A DNA stretch of 27,563 nt from a virus, in the IMG/VR virus record IMGVR_UViG_3300046455_000309, positions 1 through 27,563 of that record. The stretch is one strand, 5' to 3'. A model generated the notes under the pieces. That model did not search any database and had not been told where the DNA came from. It saw only the letters and a program-made list of their open reading frames with translations. The position numbers were made by a program, and so were the translations under genes. Positions 14,485 to 21,594 of this stretch are shown piece after piece; position 1 is the stretch's first letter, and every line of letters begins with the position of its first letter.

Positions 14485-14779
14485 GGGTGGAACATACCGT
14501 GCGTGAGCGGAAACAGGCGAGGGTCTCAGGTGACTTACGCGCTGTCTTGTCTTGATTACGGCGCATCACGGCCCCCATCGCTCTTGCAGCTCGAACGCTC
14601 GCTCGATCATGTAGGCCAACAGTGCGTGCGTCAAGCATGTACCCACGGTGAAGCCTGCGTGGATCTCAGGCCTCACATGTGGAGGACTTGTGTTGCCAAT
14701 GGGGTTGCCGTGATCGTTCAAGCGTGAGTAATGTTCCACTCGTGGACGGAAACAGACCGCCCGCGGAAGGACTGCCGAC
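14485..14779. promoter_or_regulatory. Divergent control region between repressor and early operon
   Basis: No convincing gene lies in these 295 bases, although two weak ORFs cross it. It is clearly less GC-rich than its surroundings. GTGGAACAT (14487-14495) and ATGTTCCAC (14731-14739) are exact inverted copies, each at a -10 box of its own direction. GTGAGCGGAAACAG (14503-14516) and GTGGACGGAAACAG (14742-14755) are near-identical direct repeats. Together these give at least two kinds of candidate operator for the XRE and Cro-like proteins. The middle, 14520-14700, shows no further clear structure to me. Confidence 0.75.
14705..14734 (+). promoter_or_regulatory. Early promoter
   Basis: TTGCCG (14705-14710) and TAATGT (14729-14734) are 18 bases apart, about 45 bases before the Cro-like gene. 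The -10 box overlaps ATGTTCCAC, one of the inverted repeats, so binding there should shut off the early operon. Confidence 0.6.
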
Positions 14780-14998
14780 ATGTATGACCGAACAGTTCTA
14801 GTCACCGCCGCACGAAACATGGGCGACCACGGCCCCGTAGACCTCGCCAAGCGCTTGAAGGTTGCACGAAACACGGCATGGCGCTTGTGGCACGGCCACA
14901 CCGCGCCGTCCGCGTACCTCGCCGCGAGCGTCGAGCTGGCCTACGGAGTGAGCGCCCGTCAGCTCATCCAGCCCGCCCCCGAGCAGGCCGCCCGATGA
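14780..14998 (+). CDS. Cro-like small HTH protein, first early gene
   Basis: A 72-residue protein with GGAAGG at 14765-14770, nine bases before the ATG. VDLAKRLKVARNTAWRLWHG is a helix-turn-helix, followed by SAYLAASVELAYGVSARQLI, the closing helices of a small XRE/Cro domain. It faces the XRE repressor gene across the operator region, the classic place for Cro. It could also work as a recombination directionality factor for the integrase, since serine-integrase RDFs are small and varied. The stop overlaps the next start (ATGA). Confidence 0.75.
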   Translation: MYDRTVLVTAARNMGDHGPVDLAKRLKVARNTAWRLWHGHTAPSAYLAASVELAYGVSARQLIQPAPEQAAR

Positions 14999-15171
14999 GC
15001 GCCCCCGCCACCCGCGCCGAGTGCATCACCGCCGCCCGCGCCGTCCTCGACGCCGCCCGTCGCCGCCGTGACCGCGACCGCGCCGCTGGCCGACTCGACC
15101 CCGAGACCGAGTTCGCGCTCCGCCGCCTCGAACGCGAGCAGCAGCCCCAGGGCGACCGCCTCGCCGCATGA
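14995..15171 (+). CDS. Small highly charged helical protein, unknown function
   Basis: A 58-residue protein coupled by ATGA. It is almost wholly helical and rich in Arg, Ala and Glu (ITAARAVLDAARRRRDRDRA, then EFALRRLEREQQPQGDRLAA). No motif is recognised. The strict overlap with the Cro-like gene and absence of a better reading on either strand support it as a gene. Confidence 0.55.
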   Translation: MSAPATRAECITAARAVLDAARRRRDRDRAAGRLDPETEFALRRLEREQQPQGDRLAA

Positions 15172-15174
15172 AGC

Positions 15175-15205
15175 GGGGCCGCCCGGCTGCAACCGGAACG
15201 GCCCC
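15175..15205 (+). terminator. Hairpin downstream of the first early genes
   Basis: GGGGCCG (15175-15181) pairs with CGGCCCC (15199-15205), and a nested CCGG/CCGG lies inside. There is no T-run. It may attenuate transcription between the regulator genes and the rest of the early operon. Confidence 0.4.
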
Positions 15206-15240
15206 TACGTCAGTACGCCACCACTCGAAGGCAGACGAAC

Positions 15241-15621
15241 ATGACCAGCACTCAGGCTACCCGCGTACCCCGCGTCGCCCTCGCCCTCGCCGGCGTCGCC
15301 GCCGGCCGCCGACACATCGTCCGCGCCGCCGTCGTCGCCCGTCAGCTCGAACAGATCGTTCCCGGCATCGTCCGCGTGCGGATCGTCCCCGTGTGGACGG
15401 ACCGCGACGGAACCGGCCGCGTCCGCACGTGGGTTGCCCTCGACGACGCCCTCGGCGCCGTCGCCGGGACCCGCGAACAGCACCGCGCCGCGCACGGCCT
15501 GATCACCCGTATGTACCCCGGGGCCGACTGGACCCGCGCCCACACCTACGACGCCCGCACCGGCGAGCTCACCCTCGACCAGTCGTGCGCCCCGGCCGAG
15601 CTCACCGCCAAGGCCATCTGA
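15241..15621 (+). CDS. Protein of unknown function
   Basis: A 126-residue protein with GAAGGCAG at 15227-15234 before the ATG. It has a helical N-terminus (RRHIVRAAVVARQLEQIVPG) and strands (VRVRIVPVWTDRDGTGRVRT, WVALDDALGAVAG), then an Asp-rich end. No family recognised. The stop shares one base with the next ATG (TGATG), so the two are coupled. It lies upstream of the recombination gene. Confidence 0.7.
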   Translation: MTSTQATRVPRVALALAGVAAGRRHIVRAAVVARQLEQIVPGIVRVRIVPVWTDRDGTGRVRTWVALDDALGAVAGTREQHRAAHGLITRMYPGADWTRAHTYDARTGELTLDQSCAPAELTAKAI

Positions 15622-16061
15622 TGATCACACCCCAACTCACCGTTGACGGCACTGCCGTTCAGCTCCCGATCCGGGGCCGCGCCGTCGCCCTGGTCGACGA
15701 GCTCGCCCTCGCCTACGCCGAGGACCCCGTCAACGTCGGGCACCTGCTCGCCGCGCACGCCGGATCGGTACTGCGCCTCGACTTCGCCGAGTGCTCGGAG
15801 ACCGCGCCGGATCACGTCGTCGCGATGCGTGCCGCCGAGGCCGACGGCACCCGCGAGGCCCTGCTCGAAGAACTGCCGAGCGCCGAGCGCCTCGACGAGG
15901 TCCTCGACCCGGACTCCGCGATCAGTCTCGCGACCCGTCTGACCAAGTTGGCCGCCGCCGTCCGCCGCCGCTACCCGGACGCACCGCCGACGCTCGCGGG
16001 CCGCTTCACCCAGTTCGCCGCCATCATCCGCACCAACAAGAGCCGGAGCGACCGCCCGTGA
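15621..16061 (+). CDS. Protein of unknown function
   Basis: A 146-residue protein, start set by the TGATG overlap. It is acidic in the middle (LRLDFAECSETAPDHVVAMR) and ends in a basic helix (LTKLAAAVRRRYPDAPPTLA, then FAAIIRTNKSRSDRP). No catalytic motif is visible. It is coupled by GTGA to the ERF gene, so a role in recombination or DNA metabolism is possible. Confidence 0.7.
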   Translation: MITPQLTVDGTAVQLPIRGRAVALVDELALAYAEDPVNVGHLLAAHAGSVLRLDFAECSETAPDHVVAMRAAEADGTREALLEELPSAERLDEVLDPDSAISLATRLTKLAAAVRRRYPDAPPTLAGRFTQFAAIIRTNKSRSDRP

Positions 16062-17128
16062 CCGTCACCAGCTTGCCCCTGCCCGCCCACACCATGACCG
16101 AGCTCATGTCCGCTCCGGCCGAGGCCCCGGCCCCGCCGAAGGTCACGTACGTGCCCGCCCCGTCCGGCGCCCCGGCGGACGCCCCCCGCGTGTTCGCCGT
16201 CATCAATCAGGTGATGCGCGACGTGATGCCGGTCAGCAAGGACAAGGAGAACCAGCAGCAGCGGTACAAGTTCCGCGGAGTCGACGACGCCATGTCGGCA
16301 ATGGCCGGGCCCATGCGGACGCACGGCCTGTTCATCCTGCCGAGCATCACGCACCACGACGCCAAGCAGCGCGGCGAGAAGATGACGCACGTCAACATCA
16401 CGATGACGTACTACGTCTACGGACCGGCGGGCGACTGCCTGCTCGCCGAAGTCCCGGGCGAGGCGAGCGACTTCGCCGACAAGGCCACGAACAAGGCCCA
16501 GTCCGCGGCCCTCAAGTACCTCTTGTTCACCCTGTTCATGATCCCCGTGGACGGCCGCAGCATCGACGACGGCGACCGCGATCACCCCGTCGAGCCGACC
16601 GTCGAGCACCGCGCCGAGCAGGCCCAGCGCCAGGGCCGCCAGCAGCAGCGCCGCCAGCAGGGCCAGCAGTCGCGCCAGCAGGGCCAGCAGCAGCCCCGCC
16701 GCTCTCGGCAGGCCGAGGCGGGCCCGTGGGAGCAGCAGGCGCCCCAGCAGGGCCAGACGCGGCCCGACTACGCCGCCCAGGCACAGCAGGCCAACAGCCC
16801 CGAGGAGTTCGCCAAGGTGCGGGCCGCCGCGGAGAAGGCCGGCGCCCCCGCCGAGTTCCTCGCCAGCCTCGACAAGATCGCAGCCCAGAAGCGGGCCGCC
16901 GCCCAGCAGGCCACCGAGCAGCAGGGCCAGCAGCAGACGCCGCCGCCCGGCCCGGACCGCGCCGCCCAGGCCACCGCCGAGGAGCGTCTCCGCCTCGCCG
17001 CGTCGCGGGCCGGTATGCAGACCCTCGACGCCGATTTCGAGCGCGCGTACGGGACGCCCATCGACCGCGCCGCCGCGGCCACGCTCAACGCGTTCGCCGC
17101 GCAGGTCGAGAAGGCGGCCCAGAAGTGA
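16058..17128 (+). CDS. erf: ERF-family single-strand DNA annealing protein
   Basis: A 356-residue protein with a GTG start in a GTGA overlap. Residues about 45-175 carry the ERF domain: VFAVINQVMRDVMPVSKDKE, YKFRGVDDAMSAM, MRTHGLFILPSITHH, VNITMTYYVYGP, then FADKATNKAQSAALKYLLFT and FMIPVDG. 'YkfRgvDdvm.a......hg' and 'D..dKatn.A.shA.KY.l...f.ip' are the defining signatures. It anneals complementary single strands in phage recombination, probably with the SSB encoded at 21594. Residues about 190-300 are an extremely Gln-rich linker (about one in three is Gln). A C-terminal helical domain (ERLRLAASRAGMQTLDADFE) follows. Confidence 0.92.
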   Translation: MTVTSLPLPAHTMTELMSAPAEAPAPPKVTYVPAPSGAPADAPRVFAVINQVMRDVMPVSKDKENQQQRYKFRGVDDAMSAMAGPMRTHGLFILPSITHHDAKQRGEKMTHVNITMTYYVYGPAGDCLLAEVPGEASDFADKATNKAQSAALKYLLFTLFMIPVDGRSIDDGDRDHPVEPTVEHRAEQAQRQGRQQQRRQQGQQSRQQGQQQPRRSRQAEAGPWEQQAPQQGQTRPDYAAQAQQANSPEEFAKVRAAAEKAGAPAEFLASLDKIAAQKRAAAQQATEQQGQQQTPPPGPDRAAQATAEERLRLAASRAGMQTLDADFERAYGTPIDRAAAATLNAFAAQVEKAAQK

Positions 17129-17883
17129 CCGAGCAGCCCCTCAGCGGCATCGAACAGCACCACCTCGACACGATCACGGAGCGCCTCGGCGTCAACCGGA
17201 TCGAGGCCGAGGAGCGGGCCGCCCGCGGCGAGAGCCTCCTCGACCCGCCGGCCGCCGCCGAGGACGTCGAGGACGCCCCGAAGGCGACCGCGCCGAACCC
17301 GACCGCCGTACGCGACGCCGTCGCCCGCGAGGCCGTACTCGGCGCCCTGCTCGACCAGATCAAGGCCGAGTACACCGCCACCCGCGCGCACGTTCAGACC
17401 CTGCTCGACGAGCAGTACAAGGCGACCGGCACGACCAAGGCAGACGCCCTAATTCCCGGCGGGATCAAGGTTGGTTCCGTCTCCCGCAGCGGCGGCGAGC
17501 GGGCCGCCCAGGTCACCGACGAGGACGCGTTCCGCACATGGGTGCGCGACACCTACCCGACGGAGCACGTCGTCGAAGTAGTGCCCGTGCAGATCCTCAC
17601 CAGCGTGCAGCCGGGATTCGTCGCGAAGATCCTCGCCGAGGTCAACGCCGCCGGAGCCGCCCGCTACGCGGACCCCGTGACGGGCGAAGTGCACGACGTT
17701 CCCGGCGTCGAGCTCCGGCCGTCCCGCGCCCCCTCGCACCGCATGACCTATAGCCGCGTGAGCAAGACAAACCCGCTCACCGGTCGCGACATGGTCACCC
17801 AGGCATGGCGCGAGAGCGGCCTCGCCGCGCACGTGTTGCCCGCCCTCGCCCAGGCCGCGCCCGCCGAGGACACCGCCGCTTAG
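17125..17883 (+). CDS. Protein of unknown function coupled to ERF
   Basis: A 252-residue protein with a GTG start in a GTGA overlap with erf. The N-terminal part is helical and acidic (HHLDTITERLGVNRIEAEER). A central coiled helix (VLGALLDQIKAEYTATRAHV) leads to a strand-rich region (GGIKVGSVSRSGGERAAQVT, EHVVEVVPVQIL). 'Long helix, then beta sheet' resembles the plan of Gam-type nuclease inhibitors, but I see no specific motif. Being coupled to the annealing protein, a recombination partner such as a nuclease inhibitor or exonuclease accessory is a fair guess only. Confidence 0.75.
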   Translation: MTEQPLSGIEQHHLDTITERLGVNRIEAEERAARGESLLDPPAAAEDVEDAPKATAPNPTAVRDAVAREAVLGALLDQIKAEYTATRAHVQTLLDEQYKATGTTKADALIPGGIKVGSVSRSGGERAAQVTDEDAFRTWVRDTYPTEHVVEVVPVQILTSVQPGFVAKILAEVNAAGAARYADPVTGEVHDVPGVELRPSRAPSHRMTYSRVSKTNPLTGRDMVTQAWRESGLAAHVLPALAQAAPAEDTAA

Positions 17884-17891
17884 AGCCGTCC

Positions 17892-17917
17892 GGCCCGCCC
17901 CCACTGCGGGGCGGGCC
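17892..17917 (+). terminator. Perfect GC hairpin between early genes
   Basis: GGCCCGCCCC (17892-17901) and GGGGCGGGCC (17908-17917) form a 10-bp stem with a 6-base loop. No T-run follows. It lies between the ERF partner and the HNH-like gene, and is the same type as the hairpin at 25932. Confidence 0.5.
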
Positions 17918-17937
17918 CGCACTCCGGAGACACCGTC

Positions 17938-18528
17938 ATGCCGCTCCCCGCCGCCACTGTCGACCACCTCGCCGACCTGTTCACCCAGGGCGCCACCAAC
18001 CGCGCCGCCGCCCTCGCCCTCGGCATCAACAAGGAGACCGCCGCCCGCTACCGCGCCAGCCTCGGAATCGGACCGGCCCCCAAGCGCCCCGCCGCGAACC
18101 GCTCGACGCTCACCGTCGAGGAGAAGTTCGCTACGTACACCCGGCCCGTCGAGGGCGGACACCTCGAATGGGCCGGCCGCCACCACAGCGCCAACGGCAC
18201 GCCCGTATTCACCCACCGCGAGCAGACCTACACCGCCCGGTCGATTGCGTTCCGCGTCGCCACCGGACGCGCCCCCGAGGGATACGTCACCGCCGAGTGC
18301 GAGAACCCCGAGTGCGTCGCACCCGCGCACGTCGAGGACGAGCCCGGACGGACCCGCGTCCGCGCCCAGCTCGCCGCCGTCCTCGGCATCGCAACGGCCC
18401 TGGTCGAGTGCACCCGCGGCCACGACACGGCCACCCACCGCCGCTACGACCGCGAAGGCCGCGCCTACTGCGGCACCTGCCACGCCGACGCCAAGCGCGC
18501 CCGCCTCGCCGACGAGGCCGCCGCATGA
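17938..18528 (+). CDS. HTH plus HNH-like zinc protein
   Basis: A 196-residue protein with GGAG at 17926-17929. The N-terminal part is an HTH (LADLFTQGATNRAAALALGI, NKETAARYRASLG). The middle, WAGRHHSANGTPVFTHREQT through ARSIAFRVATGRAPEG, then CENPECVAPAHVEDE, resembles HNH endonucleases of the HNH_3 group, where 'C.np.CvnP.Hl' carries the last His. The second half of the usual motif is weak. A C-terminal pair (CTRGH ... YCGTCHADAKRARLAD) is a second zinc site. It may be a site-specific nicking enzyme or just a DNA-binding protein. The stop overlaps the next start (ATGA). Confidence 0.7.
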   Translation: MPLPAATVDHLADLFTQGATNRAAALALGINKETAARYRASLGIGPAPKRPAANRSTLTVEEKFATYTRPVEGGHLEWAGRHHSANGTPVFTHREQTYTARSIAFRVATGRAPEGYVTAECENPECVAPAHVEDEPGRTRVRAQLAAVLGIATALVECTRGHDTATHRRYDREGRAYCGTCHADAKRARLADEAAA

Positions 18529-18758
18529 GCGCCGCCCGGGCCCGCCTCGACCGCGCCGCCCGCATGCTCGCCAGCCCGGCACCCGAGCCGGTACCCGGAC
18601 AACTCGCCGTCGAGGTCCCGGCCGTCGAGGACAAGCCGCCGAAGGTCTGCGAGTACGGCAACCCGCGATGTGGCGCCGTCCCCGTCCGCCCGTACATCGG
18701 TGGTTGGTTCTGCGACACCCACCCCGCCGGCCGACGCCCCACCCTCAACAAGGAGTAG
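18525..18758 (+). CDS. Small zinc-binding protein of unknown function
   Basis: A 77-residue protein coupled by ATGA to the HNH-like gene. The N-terminus is a basic helix (ARARLDRAARMLAS). The C-terminal part has KVCEYGNPRCGAVPVRP then GGWFCDTHPAGRRPT, with three Cys and one His spaced like a treble-clef finger. The function is unknown. AAGGAG just before the stop serves the next gene. Confidence 0.65.
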   Translation: MSAARARLDRAARMLASPAPEPVPGQLAVEVPAVEDKPPKVCEYGNPRCGAVPVRPYIGGWFCDTHPAGRRPTLNKE

Positions 18759-18767
18759 TGACCCCCC

Positions 18768-19682
18768 GTGACCCTCGACGCGTACGACTGGGCATGGAAA
18801 CACGCCCGCTCACGCGGGAACGCACGCCTTGCCGTCCTCGCCGTCGCGGACAAGACCACCGGGGCCGACGCCGTGGCGCGCCTCGGCCTCGCCGAGACAC
18901 AGCGCCGCCTCGGAGGCGTCGGAAAGGGCGTTGCCGTCAAGGCCCTCGCCGACGCCGTGAAGTCCGGCGATCTGGAGATCATCGAGCCCGCCCAGGGCAG
19001 CCGCGCCGTCCTCTACCGCATCCCCGGAGCCGTCGGCTACGACCGCCGTACCGGTCCGGAATCCGGACCACAAACGGCCGCCGCGTACCGGTCCGGAATC
19101 CGGACCACTACCGATTACCGGTCCGGGAGCCAGACCAGTAAGGCCCCCGCTACTGGTCCGGAATCCGGACCAGTAGCCGAGGACCCCGAAGACGGTTTGT
19201 GGTCCGGAATCCGGACCGGTAGTGGTCCGGATTCCGGACCACATCACCCACCCATAGAAAGAATGAATGAAGGAGTGAGCGAGGGAGCGCCCGCGCCGCT
19301 CGACCTCACCGCCGGAGGAATCCCTCCGTTCGCTCGCCCCCTGGTCGACCAGATCACCGCCGCCGACGTGTTCGTCGGTTGGGACCTCACCGCGGGTGAG
19401 TGGCTCCGCCTCGACGCCATGGTCCGACGCTCCGGCGTCGACATGCTCGCCCGGCACGCCGTCACCCTCGCCGCCCGCCAGACCGTCAGCAGCGCCCGGT
19501 ACTTCCTGCGCGCATGGACGAGTCTCCCGCCGGCCCCGACCGAGGGCACCGTCGCCGCCGCCCCCGTCGCCCGGCCCGCCGGGAACGTGATCCCCCTCGA
19601 CCGCTCCCAGCCCCGCGGACGCGCCGCCCAGTCCGCCGACTACCTCGCCCAAGCCCTCGCCGCCATGGAGGCCCAGCAGTGA
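18768..19682 (+). CDS. Winged-helix replication initiator, lambda-O-like, with the origin inside the gene
   Basis: A 304-residue protein with a GTG start after AAGGAG (18750-18755). Residues 1-90 form a winged-helix domain: LDAYDWAWKHARSRGNARLA, LGLAETQRRLGGVGKGVAVK, ALADAVKSGDLEII. Residues about 95-165 are a low-complexity linker (TGPESGPQT, RSGIRTT, GSGPDSGPHH) that is the translation of six iterons in two different frames. The C-terminal 130 residues (LVDQITAADVFVGWDLTAGE, MLARHAVTLAARQTVSSARY) are helical and may bind the loader or helicase. Lambda O has the same plan: DNA-binding head, iteron-coded linker, partner-binding tail. The stop overlaps the GTG of the next gene. Confidence 0.8.
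   Translation: MTLDAYDWAWKHARSRGNARLAVLAVADKTTGADAVARLGLAETQRRLGGVGKGVAVKALADAVKSGDLEIIEPAQGSRAVLYRIPGAVGYDRRTGPESGPQTAAAYRSGIRTTTDYRSGSQTSKAPATGPESGPVAEDPEDGLWSGIRTGSGPDSGPHHPPIERMNEGVSEGAPAPLDLTAGGIPPFARPLVDQITAADVFVGWDLTAGEWLRLDAMVRRSGVDMLARHAVTLAARQTVSSARYFLRAWTSLPPAPTEGTVAAAPVARPAGNVIPLDRSQPRGRAAQSADYLAQALAAMEAQQ
19053..19240. repeat. Six palindromic iterons, candidate replication origin
   Basis: GGTCCGGAATCCGGACC, a 17-bp palindrome around a central A, occurs at 19053-19069, 19090-19106, 19155-19171 and 19201-19217. It is inverted (central T) at 19224-19240 and degenerate (three changes) at 19120-19136. The start-to-start spacing is 37, 30, 35, 46 and 23. The copy at 19155 extends to a 27-bp perfect palindrome (19150-19176). 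Copies are read in two different frames of the overlying gene, so selection acts on DNA. They are the likely binding sites of the winged-helix protein they lie in. Confidence 0.85.
19254..19271. other. AT-rich stretch next to the iterons, possible unwinding element
   Basis: Fourteen of 18 bases are A or T (ATAGAAAGAATGAATGAA) in a region otherwise above 70% GC. It starts 14 bases after the last iteron. The lambda origin has its AT-rich unwinding region in the same place. Confidence 0.6.
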
Positions 19683-20365
19683 CCCCCCGCGAAGTCGCCG
19701 CCCTGCTCGCCTACGTCGTCCGCCTCGATCCCCGCCTCGCCCTCGACGACCCGCACGCCGCCGCCGAGCGCCTCGCCCAGTGGGCCGACCTGCTCAGCGA
19801 TGTGCCCGCCCAGGCCCACGGGTGGGACGCCGCCCGCGTCGCCCGCGAATACATCGCCCGCAACCCGTACCGCATCCAGCCGTCCGACGTATCCCGACCG
19901 TGGCACGCCCACAAGGCCGCCCAACTCGCCCGCCACGTCGGCACGTTCGAGCCGACCGCGCACCCGCAGCTCGACCCCGACGACGTCGAGGGATACCGCA
20001 ACGCCCTCGCCGCCGAACGCCACGCCATCGCCATCGGCCAGCAGGCCCCCACCACGCACCGCGCCATCACCGCGGGACCGGCCGCCGCCGAAGTCGAGCG
20101 CCGCCTCGCCCAGCTCGGCACGTACATGCCCCGCACCATCGCCCAGGCCCTCGCCGACTACCGGCCCCGCCGCACCCAGCGCGAGCAGCTCGCCACCGCC
20201 GGCCGAACCGACCCGCTCGACGTGCCGTGCCCGCACGAGCACTGCCGCGCCGCCACCGGCGACCCCTGCCGCAACATCCACCGCGCCCCCCGTGCCACCG
20301 CCCACCCGTCCCGCCTCGACGCCGCCCAGGCCGCCGAGAACTCCCGACAGGAGACCGCCGCATGA
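19679..20365 (+). CDS. Possible replication partner protein with C-terminal zinc finger
   Basis: A 228-residue protein with a GTG start in a GTGA overlap with the initiator gene. The first 100 residues are helical (VTPREVAALLAYVVRLDPRL, LAQWADLLSDVP, ARVAREYIARNPYRIQPSDV), the kind of domain found in replisome organisers. The C-terminus (PCPHEHCRAATGDPCRNIHR) is a CxxxxC...C..H finger common in actinophage proteins, where it reads 'CP.c.a..G.pC'. Its position right after the lambda-O-like gene suggests a P-like helicase-loading role, but no ATP-binding motif is present. The next gene overlaps by ATGA. Confidence 0.65.
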   Translation: MTPREVAALLAYVVRLDPRLALDDPHAAAERLAQWADLLSDVPAQAHGWDAARVAREYIARNPYRIQPSDVSRPWHAHKAAQLARHVGTFEPTAHPQLDPDDVEGYRNALAAERHAIAIGQQAPTTHRAITAGPAAAEVERRLAQLGTYMPRTIAQALADYRPRRTQREQLATAGRTDPLDVPCPHEHCRAATGDPCRNIHRAPRATAHPSRLDAAQAAENSRQETAA

Positions 20366-20817
20366 ACCCCAAGCGTCCCGACCGGGCACCGCACAAGCGC
20401 CGCCACCACACCAGCGACCACACCCAGAACACCACCGGATACCGGATCACCGGCAGTTGGAACAAGCGGCCCGACCGGCCCGCCATCCGCAGCACTCAGG
20501 ACCGCCACCAGGCCCGCCGCATCGCCCGCGAAATGGCCGAGCAGGGCGCCTATGTCGTCGTCGAGCAGCACGCCGGATACGGCCAGTGGCGGACCCTGTA
20601 CGAGGTCGACGGGCCCGCCCTCGCCGCCGCCGTCGCCGACGAGCTGCGCCGGGCCGAAGCCGAGCGCCGCGCCGCCGTCGAGGCCGAGCAGCGCCGCCAG
20701 GCCGCCGCCGCCAAGACCGACCGCGACCGCGCCGCCCTCGCCCGCCTCATGGTTCAGCCGCCCGTACCGCGGGACGCCACCGGCCGCGTCACCGTCCGCC
20801 ACACGGCAGGAGCCTGA
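20362..20817 (+). CDS. Basic protein of unknown function
   Basis: A 151-residue protein coupled by ATGA. The N-terminus is very basic and His-rich (KRPDRAPHKRRHHTSDHTQN). A central small domain (RHQARRIAREMAEQGAYVVV, then QWRTLYEV) may be a double-stranded-nucleic-acid or dsRBD-like fold. A long charged helix follows (ALAAAVADELRRAEAERRAA). No family recognised with certainty. Confidence 0.65.
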   Translation: MNPKRPDRAPHKRRHHTSDHTQNTTGYRITGSWNKRPDRPAIRSTQDRHQARRIAREMAEQGAYVVVEQHAGYGQWRTLYEVDGPALAAAVADELRRAEAERRAAVEAEQRRQAAAAKTDRDRAALARLMVQPPVPRDATGRVTVRHTAGA

Positions 20818-20820
20818 ACC

Positions 20821-21006
20821 ATGCCCGCACCCCGCGCCGCCCTCGCCGTCATACGGGCCGCCCTCGAAGACGCCCCCACCGCCGAACTGTTGCAGCGCCC
20901 CGGCTGGACCACCCAGCGCCTCGCCGTAGCCCTCGAACTCGCCGGATGGACGATCACCCCCACCGGGCCCACCGGCAGCCCGCAGACGCCCCCACAGACT
21001 GTTTGA
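20821..21006 (+). CDS. Small protein of unknown function
   Basis: A 61-residue protein with CAGGAG just upstream. ALAVIRAALEDAPTAELLQR then QRLAVALELAGWTITPTG looks like a small helical domain, perhaps a winged helix. The Pro/Thr-rich tail is disordered. It is the last gene before the structured intergenic region at 21007. Confidence 0.55.
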   Translation: MPAPRAALAVIRAALEDAPTAELLQRPGWTTQRLAVALELAGWTITPTGPTGSPQTPPQTV

Positions 21007-21019
21007 CCTCGCCCAGACC

Positions 21020-21102
21020 CCGGGGTGTCCGGGGATTCCCACGGACACCCCGGACAGCTATCGTCCATCCATGGACGATCCGTTTCCGCCCACGGAACGG
21101 AT
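21020..21102. repeat. Three adjacent inverted repeats in an intergenic region
   Basis: CCGGGGTGTCCG (21020-21031) pairs with CGGACACCCCGG (21042-21053). ATCGTCCAT (21060-21068) pairs with ATGGACGAT (21071-21079). ATCCGTTTCCG (21078-21088) pairs with CGGAACGGAT (21093-21102) with one bulge. They fill the 135-bp gap between two early genes. The first may be a terminator (no T-run); the second and third look like operators, or a single folded RNA leader of the HNH gene. Confidence 0.65.
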
Positions 21103-21141
21103 TTATCCCCGGGCACTGACTACATCCAGCGGAGGTTACGA

Positions 21142-21594
21142 ATGCGCCCCACCGTCGCCGAACGGTTCGCTCGGTTCGTCACCACCGCCGGCCCCATCCC
21201 GCTCATCAAGGGCGTACACGGCCCGTGCCACCAGTGGGGCGGAAGCCTCGACGACAACGGATACGCCCGCTTCTGGCTCAACGGCCGCAACCGCCGCGCC
21301 TATCACGTCGCCTACGTCACCGCGCACGGCCCGATACCCGTCGGCCTCGACGTCGACCACCAGTGCCGCAACCGCGCGTGCGTGAACCCCGCCCACCTCC
21401 GGGCCCTCACCCACCGCGACAACGTCCTCGCGTCCGGCAACGTCGCCGCACTCCGCGCCGCGCAGACCCATTGCCACAAGGGCCACCCGTTCGACGAGGC
21501 CAACACCCAGCGCCGCGCCAACGGCACCCGCCAATGCCGCGCATGCGCCCGCAACCGCGCCACCACCCCCAACACCCTTGGAGAAGCCGCCTGA
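21142..21594 (+). CDS. HNH endonuclease (HNH_3 type)
   Basis: A 150-residue protein with GGAGG at 21131-21135, six bases before the ATG. It reads [20 protein letters not shown] then [20 protein letters not shown], and [20 protein letters not shown] with the HNH core (Asp-His, Asn, His). A second zinc finger, [14 protein letters not shown]...QCRACARNR, closes the protein. 'W.g..d..GYg.f.....r...aHr.a' is the DNA-binding part. It could be a free-standing homing endonuclease or a nicking enzyme used in replication or packaging. It sits between a structured spacer and ssb, a likely insertion spot. The stop shares one base with ssb (TGATG). Confidence 0.9.
   Translation: MRPTVAERFARFVTTAGPIPLIKGVHGPCHQWGGSLDDNGYARFWLNGRNRRAYHVAYVTAHGPIPVGLDVDHQCRNRACVNPAHLRALTHRDNVLASGNVAALRAAQTHCHKGHPFDEANTQRRANGTRQCRACARNRATTPNTLGEAA

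Noticed and set aside
14503-14727. Plus-strand ORF of 74 codons in the divergent control region
   Set aside because: It starts at a GTG inside a repeated operator-like motif, has no SD, and its composition (many Cys, Val, His) does not resemble a GC-adapted phage protein.
14566-14901. Minus-strand ORF of 111 codons
   Set aside because: It overlaps the early promoter and much of the Cro-like gene, has no SD, and reads as a shadow.
19053-19240. CRISPR array
   Set aside because: The repeats are 17-bp full palindromes with short, unequal spacing inside a coding gene; no spacers of constant size and no cas genes.
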